The position numbers were made by a program, and so were the translations under genes. Below, piece by piece: positions 27,856 through 35,256 of a stretch of DNA of 64,000 nt. Location: NCBI RefSeq assembly GCF_023656515.1, contig NZ_JAMOFV010000006.1, positions 4,481,735 through 4,545,734 of the forward strand, given 5' to 3'. The DNA comes from Clostridium swellfunianum (GTDB taxonomy: Bacteria > Bacillota > Clostridia > Clostridiales > Clostridiaceae). How positions within the stretch are numbered: position 1 is the first letter of the stretch; every line of letters starts with the position of its first letter. The notes under the pieces were generated by a model. It saw only the letters and a program-made list of their open reading frames with translations. It searched no databases and had not been told where the DNA came from.

Positions 27856-29028
27856 TTACTCTAAAAATTTTATTGCAGAAGCTGTTAATAATTTTACTCC
27901 TATTCCTAAAACTCTTTCATCAAAATTAAACTTTTCATGATGTAAAGGGAATTTATTCTCATCATCTCTAGTACCGATAAAGAACATGCATCCCGGCACC
28001 TTTTGCAAATAATAAGCAAAATCTTCTGCTGTCATATATGGATTTGTGAGCATCAACACATTCTCTTTACCTAAAACTTCTTCTCCTATTTCCCTAATGA
28101 AGCTAGTTACTTCAGGATTATTTATAGTTGCCGGGTATTGTTTTGTGTATTTAAATTCGAAGCTTACATCACTAGCTATACAAATACCTTCAACTATTTT
28201 TCTCAATCTATTTTCAGCAAAGTCCCTTGTTCTATTATCTATAGTTCTCACAGTTCCTGTAAGCATTGCCTCATTTGCAACTATATTATAGGCTGTTCCT
28301 GAATTAAAAGTTCCAATTGTAACCACAGCACTGTCTAAAGGATTTATTTCCCTAGCAATAAAACTTTGTATAGCACTAACTACTTCTGTTGCTGCAATTA
28401 TTGCGTCTTTCCCTAAATGAGGCATAGCACCATGAGCGCTCTTCCCATACAGTTTGATTTCAATTTTATCATTAGAAGCCATAATACATCCTTCTTTTAT
28501 ACCTATTTTCCCCTTTGGAACATCTGGCCATAGATGAGCAGCTATAATGGCATCAACCTTTGGAATATCTAAAACATTTTCCTTTAACATTCTTTCAGCT
28601 CCGCCATATTGCTCTTCGGCTGGCTGAAAAATAAATTTAATATTCCCTACGATTTGATCCTTAATGCTGTTTAATACCATTGCAGCACCAATAGCCATTG
28701 CAACATGTCCATCATGACCACAAGCATGCATATATCCTTTTCTCTCAGACTTATAAGAAATCTCATTTTTTTCTTCGATATTTAATGCATCTATATCTGC
28801 CCTAATAGCAAGTGTCTTTCCTGGCTTGCTTCCAAAAATTACTCCGACAACTCCAGTACCTGCAATACTTCTCTGCGTATCTACTCCCATGCTTTCCAAC
28901 ACACTAGCAATAAATTCAGCTGTCTTATGTTCATTTAAAGCTGGTTCAGGATACTTATGCAATTCTCGTCTGATACTTATAACTTTATCAATAATATTTT
29001 CAACTTCGTTTCTTAAATTCTTTTTCAT
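27856..29028 (-). CDS. M20 family amidohydrolase (N-acylamino acid/hippurate hydrolase type)
   Basis: 390 residues from the ATG at 29028, preceded by GGAAGTGAT, a near match to the anti-SD complement; the longer frame starts at 29043 within that site. The di-metal hydrolase signature is complete: RADIDALN (~77), HACGHDGH (101-108), the catalytic Glu pair QPAEE (~137-141), a dimerisation lid and a C-terminal HHEKFNFDE. The family removes acyl groups from amino acids or peptides in the cytosol. With the NSAR-type racemase it could release free L-amino acids from N-acyl-D-amino acids. Confidence 0.88.
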   Translation of the reverse strand: MKKNLRNEVENIIDKVISIRRELHKYPEPALNEHKTAEFIASVLESMGVDTQRSIAGTGVVGVIFGSKPGKTLAIRADIDALNIEEKNEISYKSERKGYMHACGHDGHVAMAIGAAMVLNSIKDQIVGNIKFIFQPAEEQYGGAERMLKENVLDIPKVDAIIAAHLWPDVPKGKIGIKEGCIMASNDKIEIKLYGKSAHGAMPHLGKDAIIAATEVVSAIQSFIAREINPLDSAVVTIGTFNSGTAYNIVANEAMLTGTVRTIDNRTRDFAENRLRKIVEGICIASDVSFEFKYTKQYPATINNPEVTSFIREIGEEVLGKENVLMLTNPYMTAEDFAYYLQKVPGCMFFIGTRDDENKFPLHHEKFNFDERVLGIGVKLLTASAIKFLE

Positions 29029-29126
29029 TATAATCACTTCCATTTAAACTTTAAATCAAGGTCCTTTAATAGTCCCTAATTAGGTGTAACATAAGCCTAT
29101 AGATATATCCTATTATAAAATAAACC

Positions 29127-30440
29127 TTAGAAGGAAATTTTAAAGATTTGCCTTGGCCTGCCCCTACCAGCTGGCTGTTCTTCGCCAATTGCTGAGGCTA
29201 TGCCTGCTTCTTCAAGGCTTACTAGTATTCTCCTTGCACTTCTCAGAGTTATATTTAGGCTGTCTGCTATTTCATTTGCTGTAATAGTTTCCTTGTCTAA
29301 ATTTTTCATTATCCCAGATATCTTTCCTAGAGTCATTACACTAATATTTGTTTTTTCAGACAACTTAATTATTTTTTCCTCTTCAGTTTTAGAATAAAAT
29401 TCAATAGATTTTCCAGGCTCCAAGGGTCCTTTTACTTTTCCATCTTCTAACACAACATAGCAGCTGTTCTTATTATAGTTAATAGCATACTTTAAGGCTT
29501 CATTACTATTTTTCTCACCCTCATTTGCCGAATATCCATACCCTAACCCTATACAAACTCTAAATGGAAGCTGGTTGCTTATTTCTTGTACTAAGGGCAT
29601 AAATTTATAATTTTCTGTTGTAGCTTCTACCGCTCCCCTTGTAGCATAAAATCTATATTCATCCTCGTTAACAAATTTCATAGAAGCTTTCATTTTTTCG
29701 CAAAAGTTAATGAATAGTTCGGTCATAGTCAATTTCATTCTTTGCTGTTCATATTCTGATGGAGAGTAATTATCTAAATCATTCCAATTTAAAACTTTCA
29801 ATACTCCTGCACACAATTGGGTTTTTCTAGCTGCAATGTTTTTTGCTTCCAAGGCTGCAAGTTCTAGGGTCTGTCTTATAGATATATTTGTAGGCTCTGT
29901 TCTACAGACTGGTACGCCAAGCTCTTCTAATTTTTCATAGGCTGAAGTAAGACAAGTTATTGCAAAATCTATCTTGCCACCTTTATACAAATTATAATGA
30001 AAGTCAACTAACTCCTCAGCGGTAACATAACTTTCATAATCCTTAACATTGATTTCATATCTATCTAAGCCTAACTCATCAAGCATCTCCTCAACACTCT
30101 CTTTATGAATCGTATCAATGCTAAATCTAATAATATCTTTAGAGCTTAGGTTTAAAACTTCCATATTATTAAATAACGTTCTATAAAAAGCAGTACCTGA
30201 GTAGGAAATATGAAGCATTGGGATATCTTTATCTACTGCTTTTTTAACCATAAAGTACGGTATAGGTCCAGTAAATAAAATTAAATCTGATTCTTTAGCA
30301 CAGTTATTTGCTATCCTTATGCTCTCACTTTCATTTTTGTATATATATTGTTCAAGAACTAAATCCTTAAACCTTTTTCCTTCCTCCAATGTCTTGTCCA
30401 CTAAATCTTTAGGCCCTACTACCGCTACCTTAAAAGGCAT
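29127..30440 (-). CDS. Multidomain transcriptional regulator (PrpR_N-like + GGDEF/GTP cyclohydrolase III-like + winged helix)
   Basis: 437 residues. Residues 1-200 look like a PrpR_N-type two-lobed ligand domain (SDLILFTG, then GGKIDFAITCL and GVPVCRTEPTNISIRQTLELA). Residues ~250-340 resemble a degenerate GGDEF/GTP cyclohydrolase III-like fold: GLGYGYSANEGEKNSNEALKY, VLEDGKVKGPL. Residues ~365-437 form a winged helix: TANEIADSLNITLRSARRILVSLEEAG. It lies directly upstream of and in line with the M20 operon and is probably its regulator. Domain calls are from pattern recognition; I do not recognise a named family. AGGAGTG lies 7 bp before the ATG. Confidence 0.6.
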   Translation of the reverse strand: MPFKVAVVGPKDLVDKTLEEGKRFKDLVLEQYIYKNESESIRIANNCAKESDLILFTGPIPYFMVKKAVDKDIPMLHISYSGTAFYRTLFNNMEVLNLSSKDIIRFSIDTIHKESVEEMLDELGLDRYEINVKDYESYVTAEELVDFHYNLYKGGKIDFAITCLTSAYEKLEELGVPVCRTEPTNISIRQTLELAALEAKNIAARKTQLCAGVLKVLNWNDLDNYSPSEYEQQRMKLTMTELFINFCEKMKASMKFVNEDEYRFYATRGAVEATTENYKFMPLVQEISNQLPFRVCIGLGYGYSANEGEKNSNEALKYAINYNKNSCYVVLEDGKVKGPLEPGKSIEFYSKTEEEKIIKLSEKTNISVMTLGKISGIMKNLDKETITANEIADSLNITLRSARRILVSLEEAGIASAIGEEQPAGRGRPRQIFKISF

Positions 30441-30536
30441 AATTTTTCACTCCTAACATCATGTCCTTAAATAGTCCTTAATTAAATATTACCACCTTTA
30501 TTTTTATTTTCAACTACTTTTTAAAATTTTTTAATA

Positions 30537-30576
30537 AAAAGGGGTAGTTTTTCTTTTAAGATAAACTACCCCTTTT
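30537..30576 (-). terminator. Hairpin terminator of the spore protein gene
   Basis: AAAAGGGGTAGTTT (30537-30550) pairs perfectly with AAACTACCCCTTTT (30563-30576), 12-nt loop; T-rich on exit in the leftward direction. It insulates the regulator gene from the spore protein gene. Confidence 0.88.
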
Positions 30577-30603
30577 CATAATTAGCTTTTACTATAGTAT
30601 TTA

Positions 30604-30798
30604 TTATAGTTTTTGTTCGTAAGCTTCAACCATTTTCTTAACCATTTGTCCGCCTACTGATCCAGCTTCTCTTGAAGTTAAATCTCCATTGTAGCCTTCC
30701 TTTAAGTTAACTCCTACTTCTCTTGAAGCTTCCATTTTGAACTTGTTTAATCCTTCTTTAGCTTGTGGTACTAATACTCTATTACTTCTGTTTGACAT
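30604..30798 (-). CDS. Small acid-soluble spore protein, alpha/beta type
   Basis: 64 residues from the ATG at 30798, which has a perfect AAAGGAGG site 8 bp upstream; a longer frame to 30864 adds an Asn-rich leader without a site. KMEASREVGVNL is the GPR protease cleavage region and LTSREAGSVGGQMVKKMVE the DNA-binding signature. The protein coats DNA in dormant spores and is degraded at germination. It should be made in the forespore under SigG; I could not assign a convincing SigG promoter. It shows that the organism forms spores. Confidence 0.95.
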   Translation of the reverse strand: MSNRSNRVLVPQAKEGLNKFKMEASREVGVNLKEGYNGDLTSREAGSVGGQMVKKMVEAYEQKL

Positions 30799-31025
30799 AT
30801 CGATGTCCTCCTTTGTTTTTATTATGTAATAATTGTTGTTTGTACTATTATTATTATCCATCACAAGATTATTACACTATGATTTTAGTGGCAATTATTC
30901 CATAATTTATTAAGTCTTAAGATAAGCCTTAATTTTTCTGCTTGAGCAGCTATAACCTCTGCCTTTTTGAAAAACATTCTGTATATGTATCTCTATTCAA
31001 AGAAATATTTGTTCATAAAAAGTAA
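30799..31025. other. Intergenic region upstream of the spore protein gene
   Basis: With the terminator at 31026-31069 this makes about 300 bp without a recognisable gene. It must hold the spore protein promoter: GGAATA (minus strand, near 30897) and CATAGTG are SigG-like but only 14 bp apart. Otherwise I see only AT-rich sequence. Confidence 0.4.
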
Positions 31026-31069
31026 AAGCTGTAGATGGGTTTATACACATTAAACCGCACCTACAGCTT
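31026..31069 (-). terminator. Terminator of the citrate/oxaloacetate decarboxylase operon
   Basis: AAGCTGTAG (31026-31034) pairs with CTACAGCTT (31061-31069), with an inner stem GGTTTA/TAAACC. Leftwards the stem is followed by TTTACTTTTT. It lies 31 bp after the last small gene of the operon. Confidence 0.8.
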
Positions 31070-31099
31070 CTAATAGCTTTATATTACTTAGCATTTAAA

Positions 31100-31249
31100 T
31101 TATTTTGATTTTGATTTTGGCTCTGGGAATGCAAATATTAATAACTTGATCAAAAGATATATTGCAATTAATACTACGAAAATTCCAGCCATACCTGATA
31201 CTAAAACACCTAATGATGTCTTAAAGTTTGCCATTACTGCGCTATTCAT
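31100..31249 (-). CDS. 49-residue OadG-like single-span membrane peptide (decarboxylase gamma-subunit membrane part)
   Basis: Read by hand: ATG 31249 to TAA 31100, 49 residues. About 20 N-terminal residues, one hydrophobic helix (AGIFVVLIAIYLLIKLLI, ~20-38) and a tail ending FPEPKSKSK. AGGTGG lies 6 bp before the ATG and it starts 19 bp after oadB. Size, position and GIFVV/IYLLI pattern match the membrane anchor of OadG, which assembles the alpha subunit on OadB. The soluble C-terminal OadG-like part is a separate gene at 32929. Confidence 0.8.
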   Translation of the reverse strand: MNSAVMANFKTSLGVLVSGMAGIFVVLIAIYLLIKLLIFAFPEPKSKSK

Positions 31250-31268
31250 ATATTCCACCTGCCTAAAA

Positions 31269-32387
31269 TTATATTAGATTTAGTATTAATCCACCAGCTA
31301 TAACTGAAGCTATCTGTCCTGCAACATTAGCTCCAACAGCATGCATTAATATAAAGTTTTGATTGTCTTCTTTTTGTGCCATCTTCTGAATTACTCTTGA
31401 AGACATAGGGAAGGCTGAAATTCCTGCAGCGCCAACCATTGGATTTACTTTGTTCTTTAAGAAAAGATTTAAGAACTTCGCAAATAAACATCCTGCGATT
31501 GTATCAAAAATAAATGCAACAAGTCCAAGACCAATTATCATTAATGTTTGTAAGCTTACAAATTCTTCAGCTCTCATAGTAGAAGCAATAGTTATTCCTA
31601 GTAATAAAGTTATGATATTAACAAGTTCATTTTGTGCAGTTTTGGATAGTCTCTCTAGAACTCCACATTCTCTTATTAAGTTACCAAACATTAAGAATCC
31701 TATTAGTGCTACAGAAGTTGGAGCTATAAGTCCTGCAACTACAGTAACTACTATAGGGAAAAATATCTTAGTTTTCTTTGATATGCTAGAAGGCTTGTAA
31801 GGCATTCTTATCATTCTTTCTTTCTTAGTTGTAACCAGCTTTATAGCAAATGGCTGAATTACTGGTACAAGTGACATATATGAATATGCTGCTACTGCTA
31901 TAGGTGCTATATATTTACTATTAAAGTAGTTAGCTACAAATATTGAAGTAGGACCGTCTGCTGCTCCTATAATACCTATTGAAGCTGCATCTTTCATGTC
32001 AAAGCCTAAAAGTGCTGCTGCACAGATTGTAAAGAATATACCAAACTGAGCTGCTGCTCCGAATAAAAGCATGAAAGGGTTGGACAAAAGTGGTCCGAAG
32101 TCTATCATTGCTCCTATACCTATAAATAAAAGCAGTGGGAACATTTCTGTTGCTATTCCTCCATGGAAAAGAAAGTCCAGTATTCCTTCCATCTCGGTTC
32201 CATTAAGTGTTTGAGTTATTGCTCCAGAAAAAGGTATATTAACTAATATTGCTCCAAATCCCATTGGTAATAATAATGCTGGCTCAAAATCCTTTGCTAT
32301 AGCTAAATAAATAAGTATTGCACCAATAAGCCACATTACTAGTTGCTTAGCTGTAATAGCCATAATGCCATCAAGTAAAAAATCCAT
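31269..32387 (-). CDS. oadB: Na+-transporting oxaloacetate decarboxylase beta subunit
   Basis: 372 residues, about ten to eleven membrane segments. It decarboxylates carboxybiotin and pumps Na+ outward. FEPALLLPMGFGAILVNIP (N-terminal) and GIIGAADGPTSIFVANYF (~153-170) are signature regions; the Asp of AADGP is the essential Na+-site residue in the family, and SAFPMSSRVIQK near the C-terminus is also conserved. AAGGAGG lies 9 bp before the ATG. It follows the biotin carrier gene after a 112-bp spacer containing two hairpins. Confidence 0.95.
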   Translation of the reverse strand: MDFLLDGIMAITAKQLVMWLIGAILIYLAIAKDFEPALLLPMGFGAILVNIPFSGAITQTLNGTEMEGILDFLFHGGIATEMFPLLLFIGIGAMIDFGPLLSNPFMLLFGAAAQFGIFFTICAAALLGFDMKDAASIGIIGAADGPTSIFVANYFNSKYIAPIAVAAYSYMSLVPVIQPFAIKLVTTKKERMIRMPYKPSSISKKTKIFFPIVVTVVAGLIAPTSVALIGFLMFGNLIRECGVLERLSKTAQNELVNIITLLLGITIASTMRAEEFVSLQTLMIIGLGLVAFIFDTIAGCLFAKFLNLFLKNKVNPMVGAAGISAFPMSSRVIQKMAQKEDNQNFILMHAVGANVAGQIASVIAGGLILNLI

Positions 32388-32420
32388 TGTATAATTTTCC
32401 TCCTTTTTGTCGGAAACACT

Positions 32421-32483
32421 GAGTAATCAAAGATCACTCGCTCCGCTCGCTGATTACTCGTTAAAGGTCATTTAGACCTTTAA
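32421..32483 (-). repeat. Tandem hairpins between biotin carrier and oadB genes
   Basis: GAGTAATCA (32421-32429) pairs with TGATTACTC (32451-32459), enclosing a CGCTCCGCTCGC loop that is notably GC-rich for this genome. Immediately beside it TTAAAGGTC (32461-32469) pairs with GACCTTTAA (32475-32483). Neither has a good T-run leftwards. They may set the relative mRNA levels of the soluble and membrane subunits. Confidence 0.65.
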
Positions 32484-32499
32484 CCTCCTTAAGTTTTTA

Positions 32500-32859
32500 T
32501 TATGCAAATTGAACAAGAAAATCTCCTGTACTTACAGCATCTCCCTTTGCAACACCTACTGAAGCAATCTTTCCATCAACAGGTGAAACAATTTCATTCT
32601 CCATTTTCATAGCTTCTAATACTAGCAATACTTGACCCTTTTTAACTACATCTCCAGCTTTAACATTAACACTAACAATATTTCCTGGCATTGGAGCATC
32701 AACCTTTTCTCCACCTGAAACTGGCGCAGCAGCTGGAGCTGGTGAAGTTTTTGGAGCTGACTTTGCTGCCGTTGTTATAGCAGCTGATGTTTCAGCAGTT
32801 ACTTCTTCCATTTCGACTTCATAAACCTTATCATTTAACTTTATCACATATTTTTTCAT
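32500..32859 (-). CDS. Biotin carboxyl carrier protein of oxaloacetate decarboxylase
   Basis: 119 residues: a short N-terminal domain, an Ala/Pro/Ser-rich linker (~22-50), and a biotinyl domain ~53-119 with EAMKMEN, in which K85 is biotinylated. In classical OadA this domain is fused to the C-terminus of the carboxyltransferase; here it is a separate protein, as in methylmalonyl-CoA and glutaconyl-CoA decarboxylases. It carries CO2 from the carboxyltransferase to OadB. AGGAGG lies 10 bp before the ATG. Confidence 0.92.
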   Translation of the reverse strand: MKKYVIKLNDKVYEVEMEEVTAETSAAITTAAKSAPKTSPAPAAAPVSGGEKVDAPMPGNIVSVNVKAGDVVKKGQVLLVLEAMKMENEIVSPVDGKIASVGVAKGDAVSTGDFLVQFA

Positions 32860-32876
32860 ATTCTCTAATCCTCCTA

Positions 32877-32920
32877 GTATTCCTTTTTTGCACTTAACAA
32901 TTATTAATTGTTAAGCCCCT
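32877..32920 (-). repeat. 44-bp palindromic element, copy A
   Basis: Plus strand: flank GTATTCCTTTTTTGCAC (32877-32893), palindrome TTAACAATT-ATT-AATTGTTAA (32894-32914), flank GCCCCT. The same arrangement occurs at 48163-48206 and 59631-59674. It lies between the 68-residue gene and the biotin carrier gene, just before the latter's ribosome site. Confidence 0.85.
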
Positions 32921-32928
32921 AATATCAA

Positions 32929-33135
32929 TTACTTAATTCTTGTAATACTCGAAATATGGTAATGAGAATCCGGCTTGTCCTTACCAGCCATAATTGAAGC
33001 TGCTAGAGCCACCACTAGTCTATCCTCTTCATCAATTTCAAGAGATCCCTGTTGAATCTGTGTGCTTTCTTCGACAGCTTCCTCAGGCTCTTCATATCTA
33101 TTAAATATTTTTAACAATGTGTCTTTTAGTGACAT
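32929..33135 (-). CDS. OadG/MmdE-like small soluble decarboxylase subunit
   Basis: 68 residues, no membrane helix. A charged N-terminal half (EEPEEAVEES) and a C-terminal module DEEDRLVVALAASIMAGKDKPDSHYHISSITRIK. The VVALAASIMA...YHISSITRI pattern matches the C-terminus of OadG and the small epsilon subunit of methylmalonyl-CoA decarboxylase, which stabilise the complex. The membrane half of OadG is encoded separately at 31100-31249. GGAGGTG lies 5 bp before the ATG. Confidence 0.75.
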   Translation of the reverse strand: MSLKDTLLKIFNRYEEPEEAVEESTQIQQGSLEIDEEDRLVVALAASIMAGKDKPDSHYHISSITRIK

Positions 33136-33145
33136 TTTTTCACCT

Positions 33146-33168
33146 CCGTTGTTCGGTGCAATGGGTAG
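33146..33168 (-). repeat. Short inverted repeat at oadA/68-residue gene junction
   Basis: CCGTTG (33146-33151) and CAATGG (33159-33164) form a weak hairpin followed by GTAG. CAATGGG-(T/C)AG and CCCGTTG also occur in the larger hairpin at 36822-36870, so the two may be related. The ribosome site of the 68-residue gene overlaps it. Confidence 0.4.
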
Positions 33169-33174
33169 TCTTGC

Positions 33175-34578
33175 TTACATAGTTACATAAATATGATGTA
33201 CTTCGTCTTTATTATCATCAGCCTCAGTTACTGCTGAACCATTTAGTCTGTATTCAAAGAACTTCTTAGCAACCTGTGGGAATAGTGTGTAGGATAATAC
33301 ATCCTCCATTGATGTTGCCAATTCCCCAATTTCAGCTTTATATTTGTCAAGCTCTGGCTGCAGAAGATCAGCTGGTCTTACTGTTACAACTTTTTCATCA
33401 CCGATTATTTTCTTTCTAATATCATCGCTGATTGGTGCTGGTGAAGCTCCGTAAAGCCCCTTAACGTATTCCTTGATTTCCTTAGGAACCATCTTATATC
33501 TTTCGCCTGTAAGTACGTTAAACACTGCCTGTGTTCCAACCATCTGGCTAAGTGGAGTAACAAGTGGCGGGAAGCCTAAATCTTCTCTAACTCTTGGAAC
33601 TTCCTTTAGCACTTCCTCATACTGGTGCTCAGCCTTTTGAGTCTTAAGCTGTGATAAAAGGTTTGAAAGCATTCCTCCTGGAACCTTGTAGGATAAGGTT
33701 TTTGGTTCAACATCCATAACCTTAGGGTCTAGTATTCCTGCTTTTCTGTACTTCTCCTTAATTGGCTTGAAGTAATCTGCTATTTCACCTAATAACTCTA
33801 CATCCATTTCTGGAGCACGGTTTCCTTCTTTAAGGGTTACAACCATTGATTCTGTTGCTGGCTGTGAAGTTCCTTCTCCAAATGGTGATATTGCTGTATC
33901 AATTATATCAACTCCAGCTTCAACTGCCATTAGGTAAGTCATTGAAGCTATACCGCTTGTGCTGTGTGTATGAAGCTCTATTGGAATGCTTACTGCTTCC
34001 TTTAGCTTCTTAACAAGCTCATAGGCTGAATGTGGAGTTAGTATACCAGCCATATCCTTTATGCAGATTGAATCTGCACCTAGGGCTTCCATCTTCTTTG
34101 AAAGCTCTACAAAGTACTCTATTGTATGAACTCTGCTGGTTGTGTAGCTTATTGCACACTGACAGTGAGCTCCTGCTTTCTTAATTGCTTTTATTGAGGT
34201 TTCAAGATTTCTTAAATCATTTAATGCATCGAAAACTCTTATTATATCAATTCCGTTTTCAACGGATTTTTTAATAAACTCTTCTACTACATCATCAGCA
34301 TAATGCTTGTACCCTAAAAGGTTTTGACCTCTTAGAAGCATTTGAAGCTTAGTATTTTTAACTCTTTTACGAATTTCTCTTAATCTTTCCCATGGATCTT
34401 CATTTAGGAAACGAAGACAAGCATCAAAGGTTGCTCCTCCCCAAACTTCCAATGAATAATATCCAGCGTTATCCATTTTCTCTAAGATAGGAAGTATTTC
34501 TTCCGTCTTAAGTCTTGTGGCAATAAGAGACTGATGTCCATCTCTAAGTGCTGTTTCCGTAATCTTTATTGGATTCAA
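33175..34578 (-). CDS. oadA: Oxaloacetate decarboxylase alpha subunit (carboxyltransferase, no biotin domain)
   Basis: 467 residues. TIM-barrel carboxyltransferase with ITETALRDGHQSLIATR at the N-terminus, VWGGATFDACLRFLNEDPW, the biotin-site lysine CIKDMAG (~176) and metal-site ELHTHSTSG (~205). It moves CO2 from oxaloacetate to biotin. The C-terminal biotinyl domain of the ~590-residue enterobacterial OadA is missing and is encoded separately at 32500. The start codon is TTG at 34578, with GGAGG 8 bp upstream and no usable ATG nearby. Confidence 0.93.
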   Translation of the reverse strand: MNPIKITETALRDGHQSLIATRLKTEEILPILEKMDNAGYYSLEVWGGATFDACLRFLNEDPWERLREIRKRVKNTKLQMLLRGQNLLGYKHYADDVVEEFIKKSVENGIDIIRVFDALNDLRNLETSIKAIKKAGAHCQCAISYTTSRVHTIEYFVELSKKMEALGADSICIKDMAGILTPHSAYELVKKLKEAVSIPIELHTHSTSGIASMTYLMAVEAGVDIIDTAISPFGEGTSQPATESMVVTLKEGNRAPEMDVELLGEIADYFKPIKEKYRKAGILDPKVMDVEPKTLSYKVPGGMLSNLLSQLKTQKAEHQYEEVLKEVPRVREDLGFPPLVTPLSQMVGTQAVFNVLTGERYKMVPKEIKEYVKGLYGASPAPISDDIRKKIIGDEKVVTVRPADLLQPELDKYKAEIGELATSMEDVLSYTLFPQVAKKFFEYRLNGSAVTEADDNKDEVHHIYVTM

Positions 34579-34624
34579 TATTATAACCTCCTTTAGATTT
34601 ATGACAACCCTCTCATTTCCCTAT

Positions 34625-34686
34625 AAGTTAAACAATTTAACTTGTTAAAAAGTTATATTTAAAAAAAGTTGAATTGTTAACTTTTT
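34625..34686 (-). repeat. Hairpin between citX and oadA
   Basis: AAGTTAAACAATTTAACTT (34625-34643) is roughly complementary to AAGTTGAATTGTTAACTT (34666-34683), and each half is itself nearly palindromic. It lies in the 130-bp citX-oadA spacer. Attenuation or mRNA processing between lyase and decarboxylase genes is possible. Confidence 0.5.
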
Positions 34687-34708
34687 AGGCTGCGAGATAA
34701 TTAAGCCA

Positions 34709-35242
34709 TCACAATTTAAAATATTCTGCTGTTGTTGCTTCGATATGAGCGAGTAATGCACTTACCTCGTGTCTTCTCGACCTGCCGCACTCAAAAGCAC
34801 TGTTCTCACACAATAAGCATTTTCTTTGCCCGATTCCAAGCTCCTGTCTTGAAACCTGAGTTCCATCAGCCTTTACAACATCAAAGTCATAAAGCCTTCC
34901 TAAAGCATGGTTCTCTTCAATTGAAGTTGTAAGTTGCTTCAATTTTACCGGAATAATATTAAAAACAGCAAAGTACTCTGGCCCGCTGTTTTTATACCAT
35001 ACCTTTTCAAAAATTATATCTATAGAGGCTTCTGAAAGCTTCTGCTTAAAAGCTTCTAAGCCTGCATCAAAGATTTGCTTTATAAGTAAGCTGTACTTTA
35101 CAGGGCCTGGTATATTTAACTTATAGGATACGATAGTCATTTTGTATTTGTTTAATAAATACTCCTGAAATTCCACTCTCATATCCCTTGCTTCCAATAT
35201 ATCCTGAAGACTCTGCTCCTCTCCCTTAAAGTACTCGCTCAC
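34709..35242 (-). CDS. citX: Citrate lyase holo-acyl carrier protein synthase (apo-citrate lyase phosphoribosyl-dephospho-CoA transferase)
   Basis: 177 residues. It attaches the 2'-(5''-triphosphoribosyl)-3'-dephospho-CoA prosthetic group to CitD. The CitX signature is visible at the C-terminal half: GRLYDFDVVKADG, SRQELG, then RKCLLCENSAFECGRSRRH. GTG start at 35242, with GGTGAT just upstream. It follows citF by 14 bp. No CitG (prosthetic group synthase) or CitC (ligase) gene is in the window. Confidence 0.9.
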   Translation of the reverse strand: MSEYFKGEEQSLQDILEARDMRVEFQEYLLNKYKMTIVSYKLNIPGPVKYSLLIKQIFDAGLEAFKQKLSEASIDIIFEKVWYKNSGPEYFAVFNIIPVKLKQLTTSIEENHALGRLYDFDVVKADGTQVSRQELGIGQRKCLLCENSAFECGRSRRHEVSALLAHIEATTAEYFKL

Positions 35243-35256
35243 TTATAATCACCATC

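Noticed and set aside
30799-30864. Asn-rich N-terminal extension of the spore protein
   Set aside because: Alpha/beta SASPs are 60-75 residues, and a perfect AAAGGAGG site marks the ATG at 30798.
32877-32920. Palindromic element A as an ordinary Rho-independent terminator
   Set aside because: In the leftward direction the stem is followed by GTGCAAAAAAGG, an A-run rather than a T-run, so it would not terminate the operon transcript.
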